Positions 11,085 to 21,352 are shown, counted from the stretch's first letter. The stretch is DNA of 64,000 bases from Mycobacterium sp. Z3061 (GCF_031583025.1 NZ_CP134062.1:4030001-4094000), one strand, 5' to 3'. Program-made: numbers and translations. Notes: generated by a model not told the origin, from the sequence alone.

Positions 11085-12242
11085 ATGCTCGTCGCGGCTG
11101 GCACACTTGGGCAGGTGTTCGATTGGGATGCGATGGAGGCCGCCGGAATCGCCAACCCGCGCGAGCGCGCCGACCTGATCAAGTACCTGGACGACCTCGG
11201 CTTCACCCTCGACCAGATGGCAGAGGCCGAGCGGCGAGGCCGGCTGTTCGGACTGGCCGGGGACGTTCTGCAATGGTCGGGCGCCCCGATCTACACGGTG
11301 GCGGCCGCGGCCGAGCAACTCGGGCTGACCGCCGAGCAGGTCGCCCATGCCTGGGGGCTGCTAGGGCTGACCTTCGCCGGTCCGGACGTTCCGGCCTTCA
11401 GCCAGGCCGATGTCGACGCCCTGGCGACCTGGGTGGCGCTGAAGGCGGTGGTCGGCGAGGAGGGCGCGTTGGGTTTGTTGCGGGTCCTCGGCGCCGCGAT
11501 GGCCCGGCTGGCCGAGGCCGAGTCGACGCTGATCCGGGCCGGCACGCCCGATATCCAGATGACCCACACCCACGACGAGTTCGCCACGGCGCAGGCGTAT
11601 CGCTCGGTCGCCGAGTTCGTCCCGCGGATCGGTGCGCTGATCGACATCGTGCACCGTCACCACCTGACCAGCGCGCGCACCCACTTCGAGGGCGTCATCC
11701 GCGACACATCGTCGAGTGTGGTGTGCGGCATCGGTTTTGCCGACCTGTCGGGTTTCACCGCGCTCACCCAGGCGTTGAACCCCGCCCAGTTGTCGGAGTT
11801 GCTCAACGAGTTCGCCGGAGCGGTGTCGGATGTGGTCCATGCCGACGGCGGCCGGGTGGTGAAGTTCATCGGTGACGAGGTGATGTGGGTCAGCGCGGCC
11901 CCCGGGCAATTGGCCCAGGCAGCCGTCGATCTCGTCGAGCATCCGCAAGCGCGGGCGGAGGGACTGCAGGTCCGCGCCGGCCTTGCCTACGGCACCGTCC
12001 TGGCGATCAACGGCGACTACTTCGGCAACGCGGTCAATCTGGCCGCGCGCCTGGTTTCAGCCGCGGCGCCGGGTCAGATCCTGATGGATGAGACGCTGCA
12101 CGAGCAGCTGCCGACCTGGCCCGCAAAACCGCACGGCCCGTTGGCGTTGAAGGGTTTTGACGAGCCGGTGCCGGCGTTCGAGTTGCGCGCCGGCGGCGCC
12201 GCTGAGGACGCCGGCCTGTCCGGCCTGCGCTGCGGTAGTTAG
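11085..12242 (+). CDS. Class III adenylate cyclase, Rv2212-like
   Basis: Synthesises cAMP. The 385-aa protein has an N-terminal region of about 190 residues that starts with a MerR/HTH-like helical segment ([15 protein letters not shown]), as in the autoinhibitory N terminus known for the pH- and fatty-acid-responsive Rv2212. The cyclase domain starts near residue 210: metal-binding Asp220 in [11 protein letters not shown] and Asp264 in KFIGDEVMW, with the transition-state Asn/Arg in [11 protein letters not shown]. No transmembrane segment is seen. A GTG at 11115 ([11 protein letters not shown]) is an alternative start. Divergent from gcvT, so its promoter must lie inside the gcvT 5' end or be shared. 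Confidence 0.93.
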   Translation: MLVAAGTLGQVFDWDAMEAAGIANPRERADLIKYLDDLGFTLDQMAEAERRGRLFGLAGDVLQWSGAPIYTVAAAAEQLGLTAEQVAHAWGLLGLTFAGPDVPAFSQADVDALATWVALKAVVGEEGALGLLRVLGAAMARLAEAESTLIRAGTPDIQMTHTHDEFATAQAYRSVAEFVPRIGALIDIVHRHHLTSARTHFEGVIRDTSSSVVCGIGFADLSGFTALTQALNPAQLSELLNEFAGAVSDVVHADGGRVVKFIGDEVMWVSAAPGQLAQAAVDLVEHPQARAEGLQVRAGLAYGTVLAINGDYFGNAVNLAARLVSAAAPGQILMDETLHEQLPTWPAKPHGPLALKGFDEPVPAFELRAGGAAEDAGLSGLRCGS

Positions 12243-12273
12243 CCAGATCGTCGTCCGACTAGGGTTATTCGTC

Positions 12274-13824
12274 GTGACCACCACTTCCTCGGGCTACCAG
12301 GCTCCCACCGTCAATGTCGCGACCTCCCTGCCCAAACGCGGTGTGGGTTCCTCGGTCCTGCTGGTACCGGTCGTGTCGACCGGTGGCAAGGACGCACCGG
12401 GCGCCGCCGTCGCCGCCGGTACCGTCCCGCTGCCCGCCGAGGCCGTAGCCGAAATCGAGGCCGGCCTACAGGCATTGGGCGCCACCGGCGCGACCGAGCA
12501 GGTGCACCGACTGGTGGTGTCGTCGCTGCCGGTGGCCAGCGTGCTGACCATCGGCCTGGGCAAGCAGCGTGACGAATGGGCGAGTGACTCGATCCGCAAG
12601 GCGGCCGGGGTCGCGGCGCGGTCGCTCGGCACCGCCGAAGCCGTGATCACCACACTGGCCGACCTGCCTGGCGAGGGCACCTGTGAGGCCGCGGTCGAAG
12701 GCCTCATCCTGGGCAGCTACCGGTTCAGCGCCTTCCGCAGCGCCAAGACCGCTCCCAAGGACGCCGGGCTACGCAAGCTCACCGTGCTGTCGACCGCCCG
12801 GGATGCCAAGAAGCAGAGCGCGCACGGGACGGCGGTAGCGACCGCGGTGGCCACCGCGCGCGATTTCGTCAACACCCCGCCGAGTCATCTTTTCCCGGCC
12901 GAATTCGCGACGCGCGCAAAGACTTTGGGAGAATCGGTCGGCCTCGAAGTAGAGGTGCTCGACGACAAGGCGCTGAAGAAGGCGGGCTTCGGCGGGGTGA
13001 TCGGGGTGGGCCAGGGGTCCTCGCGGCCGCCGCGGCTGGTGCGGTTGATCCACCGGGGGTCACGGCTGGCCAAGAACCCGAAGCGAGCGAAGAAGGTCGC
13101 CCTGGTCGGCAAGGGCGTCACCTTCGACACGGGCGGAATCTCGATCAAGCCGGCCGCGTCGATGCACCACATGACCTCGGACATGGGCGGGGCGGCCGCC
13201 GTGATCGCGACGGTGACGCTGGCCGCCCAGTTGCAGTTGCCGATCGATGTGATCGCCACGGTGCCGATGGCCGAGAACATGCCGTCCGGGACGGCGCAGC
13301 GCCCCGGCGACGTGCTGACCCAGTACGGCGGCATCACCGTCGAGGTGCAGAACACCGACGCCGAGGGCCGGCTCATCCTGGCCGACGCCATCGTGCGGGC
13401 GTGTGAGGACAATCCGGATTACCTGATCGAGACGTCCACCCTCACCGGCGCGCAGACGGTGGCGCTGGGTGCGCGCATCCCGGGGGTGATGGGTAGCGAG
13501 GAGTTCCGCGATCGCGTCGCCGCGATCTCGCAGCGGGTGGGCGAGAACGGCTGGCCGATGCCGCTACCCGACGAGCTCAAGGACGACCTGAAGTCAACGG
13601 TGGCCGACCTGTCCAATATCAGCGGTCAGCGGTTCGCCGGCATGTTGGTGGCCGGGGTGTTCCTGCGCGAGTTCGTCGCCGAGTCGGTGCAGTGGGCGCA
13701 TATCGACGTCGCCGGCCCGGCCTACAACACCGGCAGCCCGTGGGGATGCACGCCCAAAGGCGCCACCGGCGTACCCACCCGCACCATGTTCGCGGTGCTC
13801 GAAGACATCGTCAGCAACGGGTAG
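12274..13824 (+). CDS. pepB: Leucyl aminopeptidase (M17 family)
   Basis: Cytosolic two-zinc exopeptidase removing N-terminal residues. The GTG at 12274 gives 516 aa, against 515 in Rv2213. The M17 catalytic domain shows the metal ligands and catalytic Lys in [26 protein letters not shown], and the signature [13 protein letters not shown], whose Asp and Glu bind zinc and whose Arg is catalytic. The N-terminal domain (about 160 residues) is the macro-domain-like region typical of the family. The reading frame extends upstream to 12157 but overlaps the cyclase stop. Its stop codon directly abuts a remnant of another gene on the opposite strand. Confidence 0.96.
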   Translation: MTTTSSGYQAPTVNVATSLPKRGVGSSVLLVPVVSTGGKDAPGAAVAAGTVPLPAEAVAEIEAGLQALGATGATEQVHRLVVSSLPVASVLTIGLGKQRDEWASDSIRKAAGVAARSLGTAEAVITTLADLPGEGTCEAAVEGLILGSYRFSAFRSAKTAPKDAGLRKLTVLSTARDAKKQSAHGTAVATAVATARDFVNTPPSHLFPAEFATRAKTLGESVGLEVEVLDDKALKKAGFGGVIGVGQGSSRPPRLVRLIHRGSRLAKNPKRAKKVALVGKGVTFDTGGISIKPAASMHHMTSDMGGAAAVIATVTLAAQLQLPIDVIATVPMAENMPSGTAQRPGDVLTQYGGITVEVQNTDAEGRLILADAIVRACEDNPDYLIETSTLTGAQTVALGARIPGVMGSEEFRDRVAAISQRVGENGWPMPLPDELKDDLKSTVADLSNISGQRFAGMLVAGVFLREFVAESVQWAHIDVAGPAYNTGSPWGCTPKGATGVPTRTMFAVLEDIVSNG

Positions 13825-13880
13825 CCGCCGACCAGGCCGTGGTGCCCGGCGCCGATCACCACCGCTTCGACCGCGTCCAT
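13825..13880 (-). pseudogene. N-terminal stump of an FAD-dependent oxidoreductase gene
   Basis: Two bases after the SRPBCC stop codon on the minus strand an ATG at 13880 opens a reading frame [19 protein letters not shown]. This is a textbook N-terminal FAD-binding strand-loop-helix (GxGxxG) of the phytoene-desaturase/NAD(P)-FAD oxidoreductase type (GAGHNGLVAA). The similarity stops exactly where pepB ends (13824); beyond it the frame is just antisense pepB. The rest of the gene is absent, so this is the scar of a deletion that fused the start of an operon partner to the 3' end of pepB. Confidence 0.75.
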
Positions 13881-13882
13881 GG

Positions 13883-14347
13883 CTAGCTGACCTGGCTGGG
13901 CTTGAGTCGTTCGGCCAGGGCCCCGAGGCGCCATAGGCACTCACGATTGCGGGGATAGACCGCCACCAGCGCGATCTGGTCGGGCAGCAGGCGGGCCGGC
14001 CCGGTGACCGGCACCTCGATCATTTCGATCCGGCACCCGTCCGGAATATCGCTGAGCCGCAGCGTTATTCGTGCGGCCCCGAACAATCCGACCCGGGCCT
14101 TCAACACCAGTTCCTCACCCGGCGTGCAGCTTTCGACCTCCGTCTTGTCGTTGATCACCAGGGGCCACACCCCGACCGAGTGGTTGATCGCCGAGCCGGG
14201 CTCCGGCCAGTTCGAGTCGACGGCCCGGGTCCGGCTGTTTCCGACCACCCACTGCGTGTAGGTCCAGCCGTTGGCCATGACGTCCCACACCGCCTGCCGC
14301 GACGCCGACACGTCTCGGATGGTGGTCAATTCCTTCGTCAAAGTCAT
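13883..14347 (-). CDS. SRPBCC-family protein (polyketide cyclase/START-like)
   Basis: A 154-aa single-domain protein with the SRPBCC pattern: N-terminal strand with TTIRDVSASRQAVWDVMANGWTY, then PGSAINHSVGVWPLVINDKT, and a C-terminal long helix (LLPDQIALVAVYPRNRECLWRLGALAERL). Such proteins bind hydrophobic ligands; the substrate here is unknown. The start ATG at 14347 has AAGGA upstream. It was apparently the first gene of a two-gene operon whose second gene, an FAD oxidoreductase, is now reduced to a stump at 13825-13880, so its original function may be impaired. Confidence 0.8.
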   Translation of the reverse strand: MTLTKELTTIRDVSASRQAVWDVMANGWTYTQWVVGNSRTRAVDSNWPEPGSAINHSVGVWPLVINDKTEVESCTPGEELVLKARVGLFGAARITLRLSDIPDGCRIEMIEVPVTGPARLLPDQIALVAVYPRNRECLWRLGALAERLKPSQVS

Positions 14348-14499
14348 GACAAGTCCTTCCGCGTTGGAATCATCACCGCGGAGTACCCCGGCCGCCGGAA
14401 AGTACCGCTAACGGGTCCTGGCAAACATTGCAGCGTTTAGCTCGAAACCGTCGTGGCTACTACAGCACCAGCAAGATCCTCCTCGGGAAAGGCCGAAAA

Positions 14500-14844
14500 G
14501 TGACTGTACGACGGTTAATCATCGCGGTGAGTGCCGTGCTCTTGGTAGCCGGCGTGATCGGGTTGCTGGTGCCCGTCCAGGTGTCCAACAGCAACGGCGG
14601 AACGGTGTCTTGCGGCAATGGGCTGGCCACGGATCTCTCCGGAGCCCGGGCCGCCAATGACCGCAATGGCGCCAACATCCCGATCCTTAACCAGATCATT
14701 CCGCACACCGACTTCGTGGCTCAGTGTGAGTCCGCGGTGTCGAGCCGGCGGATGTGGACGATCCCGTTGACGGTGATCGGCATCGTCGGTGTCGCCGGGG
14801 CGCTGCTGGTACGGCGCACCCGAGGCGCGCCGGTCGACGTTTAG
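14500..14844 (+). CDS. Small membrane protein with two TM segments
   Basis: Not recognised as a named family. The GTG at 14500 is chosen because GGGAAAGG stands 8-15 nt upstream; the frame is open back to 14428 but without a comparable site. The 114-aa product has one TM helix at residues 5-23 (LIIAVSAVLLVAGVIGLLVPV), an extracytoplasmic loop of about 55 residues with two cysteines (VSCGNGL and AQCESAV) that could form a disulfide, and a second TM helix near the C terminus (WTIPLTVIGIVGVAGALLV). It ends with a 4-nt tail-to-tail overlap with ephD. Confidence 0.75.
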   Translation: MTVRRLIIAVSAVLLVAGVIGLLVPVQVSNSNGGTVSCGNGLATDLSGARAANDRNGANIPILNQIIPHTDFVAQCESAVSSRRMWTIPLTVIGIVGVAGALLVRRTRGAPVDV

Positions 14845-16622
14845 ATCACCTTCATCCGCGCCGTGCTGCGCAGTGCCTGGGGCAGCACCCGCGACACCCC
14901 GTAGAGCGCGTAGGCCTCGAAGGTGACCGGCCGGATCGGCTTGTTCTTCTTGACCGCGGACACGATCGCGTTGGCGACCTTGTCCGGCCCGTAGCTGCGC
15001 AGGTCGAACATCTTGTCCAGCTGTCCGCGCCGGCCGTCGACGACTTCGTCGTCCTTGCCGCCGGCACTGAACTGGGTGGTGGCGATGATGTTGGTGTCGA
15101 TGACGCCGGGGCAGATCGTGGTCAGGCCGACGTCGGCGGCGTCGAGTTCGGCCCGCAGGCAGTCGGAGAACATGAACGTCGCCGCCTTGGACGTGCAATA
15201 AGCGCTCAGCGACTGCAGCGGGGCGTAGGCCGCCATCGACGACACGTTGACGATGTGTCCGCCGGTGCCGCGCTCGACCAGGCGCTTGCCGAACGCCCGG
15301 CAACCGTTGACGACCCCGCCGAGGTTTACGTCGAGCACCCGGTCGAACTGCTCGGGCGGGGTGTCGAGAAATCCGCCCGCCTGGCCGATGCCGGCGTTGT
15401 TGACGACGATGTCGGGCAGGCCGTGCTCGGCGCAGACCCGCTCGGCGAACGACTCGACGGCGTCAGCGTCGGAGACGTCGAGCACGTAGGCGTGGGCGGT
15501 GCCGCCAAAGGCGGTTATCTGGGCGGCGGTCTCCTTGACGGTGGCCTCGTCGATGTCACTGATCACCAGCTCAGCGCCCTCGCGCGAGAACGCGATCGCG
15601 GTTTCGCGGCCGATGCCGCTGCCCGCCCCGGTCACCGATACCAGCGTGTCGCCGAAGTAGCCCCGGGGGCGGCCCACCTGCGCCCGCAGCATCGCCCGGC
15701 TCGGCTGTTTGCCCTCGATCACATCGGCGAAGTCGTGCACGGCGGCGGCCATCACCTGTGGGTGCGACATCGGTGAGAAATGACCGGCCCGGATGTCGCG
15801 CCGCCACAGCCGTGGTACCCAGCGGCCGGTCTCGTCGTACCCGTGCGGCCGGACGTACTTGTCCCTGGTGTTGACGACGAGCTGCACCGGCGTGTCGATG
15901 ACTCGCACACCCTGCCGGCGGAACTTCCCGGAAAACGAGCGCCAGTAGTTGGCGGGGTAGGTCTTCACCGACGTGGCCGCGTCGCTGGCCAACTTCTCGG
16001 AATGGTGAATCTGCTCGACGGGGATGTTGTCGACGATGCTGCGCCGCACCGCCGAACTCGACAGCGCCAACCGCAACAACAGCGGCGCCAGCAACGGGAT
16101 CGAGAAGAAAGCCATGTAGGTCAACCGAAGCACCTGGCTGATCGCCTGGGCCAGTTTGCGGACCCGCCACGGCTGGCGCAGCGCACCGAAGATGAACCCG
16201 ACCAGCTGATCCTGGGCCGGGCCGGACACCGAGGTGAACGACGCGACCCGATCTGCGGCGCCGGGCCGGCTCAGGTACTCCCAGACCGCCACCGAGCCCC
16301 AGTCGTGGGCCAGCACGTGAACCGGCTGTCCGGGGCTCAACTCGCCGATGACGGCTGCGAAGTCGTCGGCCAGCCGGGCGGTGCTGTACGCGGACACCGG
16401 CTTGGGCGCCGAGGAAAGGCCGACACCGCGGTTGTCGAACCGCAGCACCCGGAACCGCTGTGCCAGCAACGGCACCACGCCGTCCCACAGCACATGTGAA
16501 TCCGGCCAGCCGTGCATCAGCACGACGGTCGGTCCTTCGCGGTTGCCCTCCTCGTAGACGGCGATCCGGACACCGTCCGCGCTGTCGACGAACTGCTGGG
16601 GTGCATGTTGTGTTGCCGGCAT
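14841..16622 (-). CDS. ephD: Epoxide hydrolase / short-chain dehydrogenase fusion EphD
   Basis: 593 aa (Rv2214c: 592). Residues 1 to about 300 are an alpha/beta hydrolase: HGWPDSHVLWDGV (oxyanion HGxP), nucleophile Asp in LAHDWGSVAVWEY, and His in AGHFSPMSHP. Residues from about 320 are a classical SDR: cofactor loop VTGAGSGIGRETA, NNAG, and the catalytic YCTSK preceded by SSMAAYAPLQS. In M. tuberculosis EphD has been linked to mycolic acid metabolism. The ATG at 16622 has a strong GGAGG 5 nt upstream, which fixes the start against longer in-frame options reaching 16667. It is divergent from dlaT. Confidence 0.95.
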   Translation of the reverse strand: MPATQHAPQQFVDSADGVRIAVYEEGNREGPTVVLMHGWPDSHVLWDGVVPLLAQRFRVLRFDNRGVGLSSAPKPVSAYSTARLADDFAAVIGELSPGQPVHVLAHDWGSVAVWEYLSRPGAADRVASFTSVSGPAQDQLVGFIFGALRQPWRVRKLAQAISQVLRLTYMAFFSIPLLAPLLLRLALSSSAVRRSIVDNIPVEQIHHSEKLASDAATSVKTYPANYWRSFSGKFRRQGVRVIDTPVQLVVNTRDKYVRPHGYDETGRWVPRLWRRDIRAGHFSPMSHPQVMAAAVHDFADVIEGKQPSRAMLRAQVGRPRGYFGDTLVSVTGAGSGIGRETAIAFSREGAELVISDIDEATVKETAAQITAFGGTAHAYVLDVSDADAVESFAERVCAEHGLPDIVVNNAGIGQAGGFLDTPPEQFDRVLDVNLGGVVNGCRAFGKRLVERGTGGHIVNVSSMAAYAPLQSLSAYCTSKAATFMFSDCLRAELDAADVGLTTICPGVIDTNIIATTQFSAGGKDDEVVDGRRGQLDKMFDLRSYGPDKVANAIVSAVKKNKPIRPVTFEAYALYGVSRVLPQALRSTARMKVI

Positions 16623-16852
16623 CAAACCTCCGCCACCTGCGACTTGTCGTCGGGATTCAGTGGCCACACCGTAGCAAGAGCGACCGTCACGACACGCAAC
16701 CGAAGTCGCCGCGCCCTGAATGTGGGTGGCCGGTGGCAGAGTGAAAGGATAAGTTTTGACCTCGACATGGGTTGCCCACCCGGTTCCTTACGGTGTGGTA
16801 AGCCAGAGGTCGACCTGCGCCGATCCGACGACCGTTCGAGGAGTCAACTCAG

Positions 16853-18676
16853 ATGGCCTTCTCCGTCCAGATGCCGGCACTTGGTGAGAGCGTCACCGAG
16901 GGAACGGTCACCCGCTGGCTCAAGCAGGAAGGCGACACGGTCGAAGTCGACGAGCCACTTGTCGAGGTCTCAACCGACAAGGTGGACACCGAGATCCCGT
17001 CGCCGGCCGCGGGCGTGCTCACCAAGATCATCGCCCAGGAAGACGACACCGTAGAGGTCGGCGGTGATCTGGCCGTCATCGGCGACTCCGGCGACGACTC
17101 GGACGACAGCTCGGACGACGAGAAGGGCCAAGACAGCGGCCAGGATTCCTCCGAGCCCACCCAGCAGGAGGCCCAGGAGGAGCCCTCCGAAGCCGAGGAG
17201 CCGGCGCAGGAGGAATCCGAGCCCGAACCCACGCAGGAGAAGTCCAGCGGCGGGGACGGCGGCGACGCGACCCCGGTGCTGATGCCGGAGTTGGGCGAGT
17301 CGGTGACCGAAGGCACCGTGACGCGGTGGCTCAAGAAGGTCGGCGACTCCGTCCAGGTTGACGAGCCGCTGGTCGAGGTGTCCACCGACAAGGTGGACAC
17401 CGAGATCCCCTCACCCGTGGCGGGTGTGCTGGTCAGCATCACGGCCGAAGAAGACGACGTGGTTCAGGTGGGCGGGGAACTGGCCAAGGTCGGCAGTTCC
17501 GATTCCGGCGGGTCCTCCACTTCCAAGCCCAAGGCTCAACCCAGCGAGGAAAAGGCCGAGCCCGAGCCCAAGAAAGAGCCCGAGCCGGAACCCGAGCCTG
17601 AGCCTGAGCCTGAGGCCAAGAAGGAACCCGAGCCCGAGCCCGAGCCCAAGGAAGAACCCAAGCCCGAGCCGAAGAAGGCTGAGCCACAACCGGAACCCGA
17701 CGCGGCGTCGGACGGCGGCCCCTACGTGACGCCGCTGGTCCGCAAGCTGGCCGCCGAACACAACGTCGACCTGTCCGAGGTGAGCGGCACCGGCGTCGGA
17801 GGCCGAATCCGCAAGCAGGACGTCCTGGCTTTTGCTGAAAGGGAAGCTGAGAAGAAGCAGCAACCGAAGGAGGAGGCCAAGCCGGCCGCCCAGCCCTCGG
17901 CTCCCGCGGCCAAGCCCGCGGCCGCGGCCGCTCCGGCCCCGTCACTGGCACATCTGCGCGGAACCAAGCAGAAGGCGAACCGGATCCGACAGATCACCGC
18001 CAAGAAAACGCGCGAATCGCTGCAGCTGACGGCGCAGCTCACCCAGACCCATGAGGTCGACATGACCAAGATCGTGGCGCTGCGCAACCGCGCCAAGGCC
18101 GCGTTCGCCGAGCGTGAGGGGGTGAACCTGACCTTCCTGCCGTTCATCGCGCGGGCGGCCATCGACGCCCTCAAGATCCACCCAAACGTCAACGCCAGCT
18201 ACGACGAGGAAACCAAGGAGATCACCTACTACGACGCCGAGCACCTCGGGTTCGCCGTCGACACCGAGCAGGGCCTACTCTCCCCCGTCATCCACAACGC
18301 CGGCGACTTGTCCCTGGCCGGACTGGCGCGCGCGATCGCCGACATCGCCGCCCGGGCACGGTCGGGCAACCTGAAACCCGACGAGTTGTCGGGCGGAACC
18401 TTCACCATCACCAACATCGGCAGCCAGGGCGCGCTGTTCGACACCCCGATCCTGGTGCCGCCGCAGGCCGCCATGCTGGGTACGGGTGCCATCGTCAAAC
18501 GTCCCCGGGTCATCGTCGACGAATTCGGCAACGAGTCCATCGGTGTCCGGTCGATCAGCTATCTGCCGCTGACCTATGACCACCGACTCATCGACGGCGC
18601 GGACGCCGGACGATTCGTGAGCACGATCAAGCACCGACTCGAAGAGGGAGCCTTCGAGGCCGACCTGGGGCTGTAA
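16853..18676 (+). CDS. dlaT: Dihydrolipoamide acyltransferase E2 (DlaT/SucB)
   Basis: E2 core of pyruvate dehydrogenase in mycobacteria and part of the peroxynitrite reductase/peroxidase system. 607 aa; Rv2215 is 553. Order: lipoyl domain 1 (Lys in [14 protein letters not shown], about residue 43), acidic linker, lipoyl domain 2 with the same motif (about residue 183), a long Glu-Pro-Lys linker (about residues 223-285), peripheral subunit-binding domain ([18 protein letters not shown]...GRIRKQDVL), Ala-Pro linker, and the catalytic domain ending in [15 protein letters not shown] with the His and Asp of the HxxxDG acyltransferase motif. GAGGAG lies 9 nt before the ATG. Lipoate would come from lipB/lipA downstream. 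Confidence 0.96.
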   Translation: MAFSVQMPALGESVTEGTVTRWLKQEGDTVEVDEPLVEVSTDKVDTEIPSPAAGVLTKIIAQEDDTVEVGGDLAVIGDSGDDSDDSSDDEKGQDSGQDSSEPTQQEAQEEPSEAEEPAQEESEPEPTQEKSSGGDGGDATPVLMPELGESVTEGTVTRWLKKVGDSVQVDEPLVEVSTDKVDTEIPSPVAGVLVSITAEEDDVVQVGGELAKVGSSDSGGSSTSKPKAQPSEEKAEPEPKKEPEPEPEPEPEPEAKKEPEPEPEPKEEPKPEPKKAEPQPEPDAASDGGPYVTPLVRKLAAEHNVDLSEVSGTGVGGRIRKQDVLAFAEREAEKKQQPKEEAKPAAQPSAPAAKPAAAAAPAPSLAHLRGTKQKANRIRQITAKKTRESLQLTAQLTQTHEVDMTKIVALRNRAKAAFAEREGVNLTFLPFIARAAIDALKIHPNVNASYDEETKEITYYDAEHLGFAVDTEQGLLSPVIHNAGDLSLAGLARAIADIAARARSGNLKPDELSGGTFTITNIGSQGALFDTPILVPPQAAMLGTGAIVKRPRVIVDEFGNESIGVRSISYLPLTYDHRLIDGADAGRFVSTIKHRLEEGAFEADLGL

Positions 18677-18692
18677 GGAGGACTCCCGAACC

Positions 18693-19604
18693 GTGGCCAA
18701 AGCGGTGATCGCGATTGCGGGTTCGTCTGGCTTGATCGGTTCGGCGCTGACTGCCGCGCTGCGCGCGGCCGACCACGAGGTGCTGCGCATCGTGCGTCGC
18801 GCCCCGGCGAATTCCGAAGAGCTGCACTGGAATCCGGAGAGCGGTGAATTCGACCCGGACGCGCTGGCCGACGTCGACGTGGTGGTCAACCTGTGTGGCG
18901 TGAACGTCGGCCAGCGCCGGTGGTCGGGTGCGTTCAAACAGAGCCTGCGCGACAGCCGGCTGGCGCCGACGGAAGTGCTGGCGGCCGCCGTCGCCGACGC
19001 CGGTGTCGGCACACTCATCAACGCCAGCGCGGTGGGCTACTACGGCGACACCAGAGAGCGCGTGGTCGACGAAGCCGACGCCGCCGGACGGGGCTTTCTG
19101 GCCCAGTTGTGTGTGGACTGGGAGGCCGCCACGTTGCCGGCACAGTACGAAGGCGTCCGGGTGGTGCTGGCCCGCACCGGGTTGGTGCTGGCCCCCTCGG
19201 GCGGCGCGCTGCGGATGATGCGGCCGGTGTTCTCGGTGGGACTCGGCGCGCGACTGGGCAGCGGCCGTCAGTACATGTCCTGGATCAGTCTGGAGGACGA
19301 GGTCCGCGCGCTACTGTTCGCCATCTCCCACCCGACGTTGTCCGGACCGGTGAACCTGACCGGACCGGCACCGGTGACCAACGCGGAGTTCACCACCGCC
19401 TTCGGCCGCGCGGTCAACCGCCCGACGCCGATGGCCGTGCCGGGTTTCGCGGTGCGCGCGGCGCTCGGGGAATTCGCCGACGAGGGTCTGCTCACGGGTC
19501 AGCGCGCCATTCCGACGGCCCTGGAACAAGCGGGTTTTCAGTTCCACCACAACACAATTGGCGAGGCACTCGGGTACGCCACGGCCCGTCGTGAGCAGGA
19601 TTGA
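18693..19604 (+). CDS. TIGR01777-type NAD(P)-binding epimerase, Rv2216-like
   Basis: A 303-aa extended-SDR protein. The N-terminal Rossmann loop is [41 protein letters not shown] and [18 protein letters not shown] follow, all typical of the YfcH/TIGR01777 group whose substrates remain uncharacterised. The C-terminal domain ([13 protein letters not shown]) is the DUF1731-like tail. Start GTG 18693 with AAGGAGG 9 nt upstream, right after the dlaT stop (16 bp), so the two genes are likely cotranscribed, as for Rv2215-Rv2216. Confidence 0.9.
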   Translation: MAKAVIAIAGSSGLIGSALTAALRAADHEVLRIVRRAPANSEELHWNPESGEFDPDALADVDVVVNLCGVNVGQRRWSGAFKQSLRDSRLAPTEVLAAAVADAGVGTLINASAVGYYGDTRERVVDEADAAGRGFLAQLCVDWEAATLPAQYEGVRVVLARTGLVLAPSGGALRMMRPVFSVGLGARLGSGRQYMSWISLEDEVRALLFAISHPTLSGPVNLTGPAPVTNAEFTTAFGRAVNRPTPMAVPGFAVRAALGEFADEGLLTGQRAIPTALEQAGFQFHHNTIGEALGYATARREQD

Positions 19605-19705
19605 ATACCCTTACGGAACCCATTTCGCACCAGCGACTTCTGCGGTATCTTGCTTCCGGCGCTTATGTGCCGGCGCCACGAACCAAGTGAGACCAATGGA
19701 GACCA

Positions 19706-20458
19706 GTGACTGCCTCGGTTTTTCATGACGTGAAAAAGGAGGGGCCGCTGTATGCACTCTTCCTCAACTGCACCCTGAAGAAGGGGCCGGAGGTTTCCAA
19801 CACCGAGGCATTGTGCAATCTGCTCATCGAACGACTGCGAGCCCACCAACCCGACATCGAAACCGAGATCGTCCGCGTCGTCGATTACGACGTTAGACCC
19901 GGCATCGGCAACGACGAAGGTGACGGCGATGAATGGCCGGTCATCCTGGAAAAAGTCAAGCGCTGCAACATCATCGTGCCTGCCATGCCGATCTGGATGG
20001 GGGTGCGCTCCTCGGTGATGCAGCGGGTGATCGAGCGGCTGGACGGCACCACCAAGACGGTGATGTGCGAGCGCACCGGCCAGTTTCCGCTCTACGGAAC
20101 GGTGGCCGGGTGTGTGGTCACCGGCAATGAGGACGGCAGCCACGACTGCGTCGCCAACACCTTCGCAAACCTGCTGCACTTCGGGGTGACGGTGCCGCCC
20201 AACACCGATCTCTACTGGGTCGGGGATGCCGGGCCGGGAGCCAGCTATATCGAGGCCGGCGGCGAACTGTCGCCGTATGTGCGGCGCAACGCCGAACTGA
20301 CCGCGCTCAATTTGCTCTTCGGCGCGAAACTGCTGCGGGACAATCCGTACACGATCAACATCGCACGGCACAACGCAATAATGATGCAGCGCAACGAAGT
20401 CAAGGCGGCCGCGATGAACCTTGCCATCAGCTACATGCGCGACAACATGCCGGATTGA
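19706..20458 (+). CDS. Flavodoxin-fold NAD(P)H-dependent FMN reductase family protein
   Basis: The product of 250 aa begins near residue 17 with YALFLNCTLKKGPEVSNTEAL, the FMN phosphate-binding entry of NADPH-dependent FMN reductases/flavodoxin-like proteins, followed by CNIIVPAMPIWMGVRSSVMQRVIERLDG (flavin loop) and GCVVTGNEDGSHDC. Start GTG 19706 with TGGAG 7 nt upstream. It is the first gene of a four-gene cassette absent from the corresponding M. tuberculosis interval, and its stop overlaps a TTG start of the next gene by 4 nt. It probably supplies reduced flavin or reduces a quinone-like substrate; which one is not apparent. Confidence 0.82.
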   Translation: MTASVFHDVKKEGPLYALFLNCTLKKGPEVSNTEALCNLLIERLRAHQPDIETEIVRVVDYDVRPGIGNDEGDGDEWPVILEKVKRCNIIVPAMPIWMGVRSSVMQRVIERLDGTTKTVMCERTGQFPLYGTVAGCVVTGNEDGSHDCVANTFANLLHFGVTVPPNTDLYWVGDAGPGASYIEAGGELSPYVRRNAELTALNLLFGAKLLRDNPYTINIARHNAIMMQRNEVKAAAMNLAISYMRDNMPD

Positions 20459-21336
20459 TCGCGCGTCGGCTCAGCGACACAACCATGCAGGGCGATCCCC
20501 TCCCCAGTATCAGCGAGACCGAAGCGACCGGGCACATCGCCGAACTCTTCGAAGACATCCGCCAGACGCTCGGGATGTCGTTCGTCAACCTGGTGTGGCG
20601 ACACCTCGCCTCGATCCCAGGCGCCCTGGCCTGGACCTGGGCGACTATGAAGCCGCTGTACGCCAACGGCGCCGTGTACTCGGCGGCCGACGCGCTGCGC
20701 GCCACACCGGATCTGCCACCGGTCCCCCGGTTGCCCACCGTGGCGCTGCGCTCGATCGGGATCGACGCTGATCACGAAAATACAATCAGAGCAACACTTT
20801 TCGGATACGATCGGGGTAACCCGTTGAACACCGTGGCGTTCTGCGCGGTCCTGGCCCGCTTGCACGGAGCGGCACCACCGCCATGCCCGCCGTCGCGTCC
20901 ACCGTCGCGTCCATTGTCAGCGCAGCCCGTCCCGGGCCCGCTGAGTTTCGACCAGATGCCGGACCATGTGGCGGAATTGGTGCGCAGCGTCAACCTGATC
21001 GGGGCCCGGGAGCAGGGCCAGACCGTGCAGGTGAGCCTGCCTAGAAATCTGGCCCGCTGGCCGGGCATGCTGGTGCTCTACTACGCGGCCCTGCAGCCAC
21101 TGCACGACAGCGGGGCGCTGCTGGCCGCCGTCGACTCCGTGGTCGCAGACGGCAGACGGCGGGGCGTCGCGGTCAGCGGCGCCCTGGGCCGCACCGGCCT
21201 TCCCGATGCCTCTACGGCGGTGGCCGTGCGGGCTTCGCTCGAGCGGCTGGTACCCCACGCGATGGGGCGCATGATTCCGATTGTCACTCTGCTGCTTCGG
21301 ATGCTGCCCGATGGTCCCCGAGAAGATATCCGTTGA
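20455..21336 (+). CDS. DehI-like protein (halocarboxylic acid dehalogenase family)
   Basis: A 293-aa protein resembling the DehI family of 2-haloacid dehalogenases. The protein has two related halves, as DehI does: FVNLVWRHLASIPGALAW then WATMKPLYANGAVYSAAD in the first, and VSLPRNLARWPGMLVLYYAA then LQPLHDSGALLAAVDS in the second. Both are helical repeats. The catalytic Asp and Asn of characterised DehI could not be placed with certainty, so dehalogenase activity is not claimed. Start: TTG 20455 overlaps the preceding stop (TTGA), or ATG 20485; neither has a strong ribosome site. It sits between a flavin reductase and an RraA-like gene. Confidence 0.7.
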   Translation: MIARRLSDTTMQGDPLPSISETEATGHIAELFEDIRQTLGMSFVNLVWRHLASIPGALAWTWATMKPLYANGAVYSAADALRATPDLPPVPRLPTVALRSIGIDADHENTIRATLFGYDRGNPLNTVAFCAVLARLHGAAPPPCPPSRPPSRPLSAQPVPGPLSFDQMPDHVAELVRSVNLIGAREQGQTVQVSLPRNLARWPGMLVLYYAALQPLHDSGALLAAVDSVVADGRRRGVAVSGALGRTGLPDASTAVAVRASLERLVPHAMGRMIPIVTLLLRMLPDGPREDIR

Positions 21337-21352
21337 TTGGAGAGGTGAAAGC

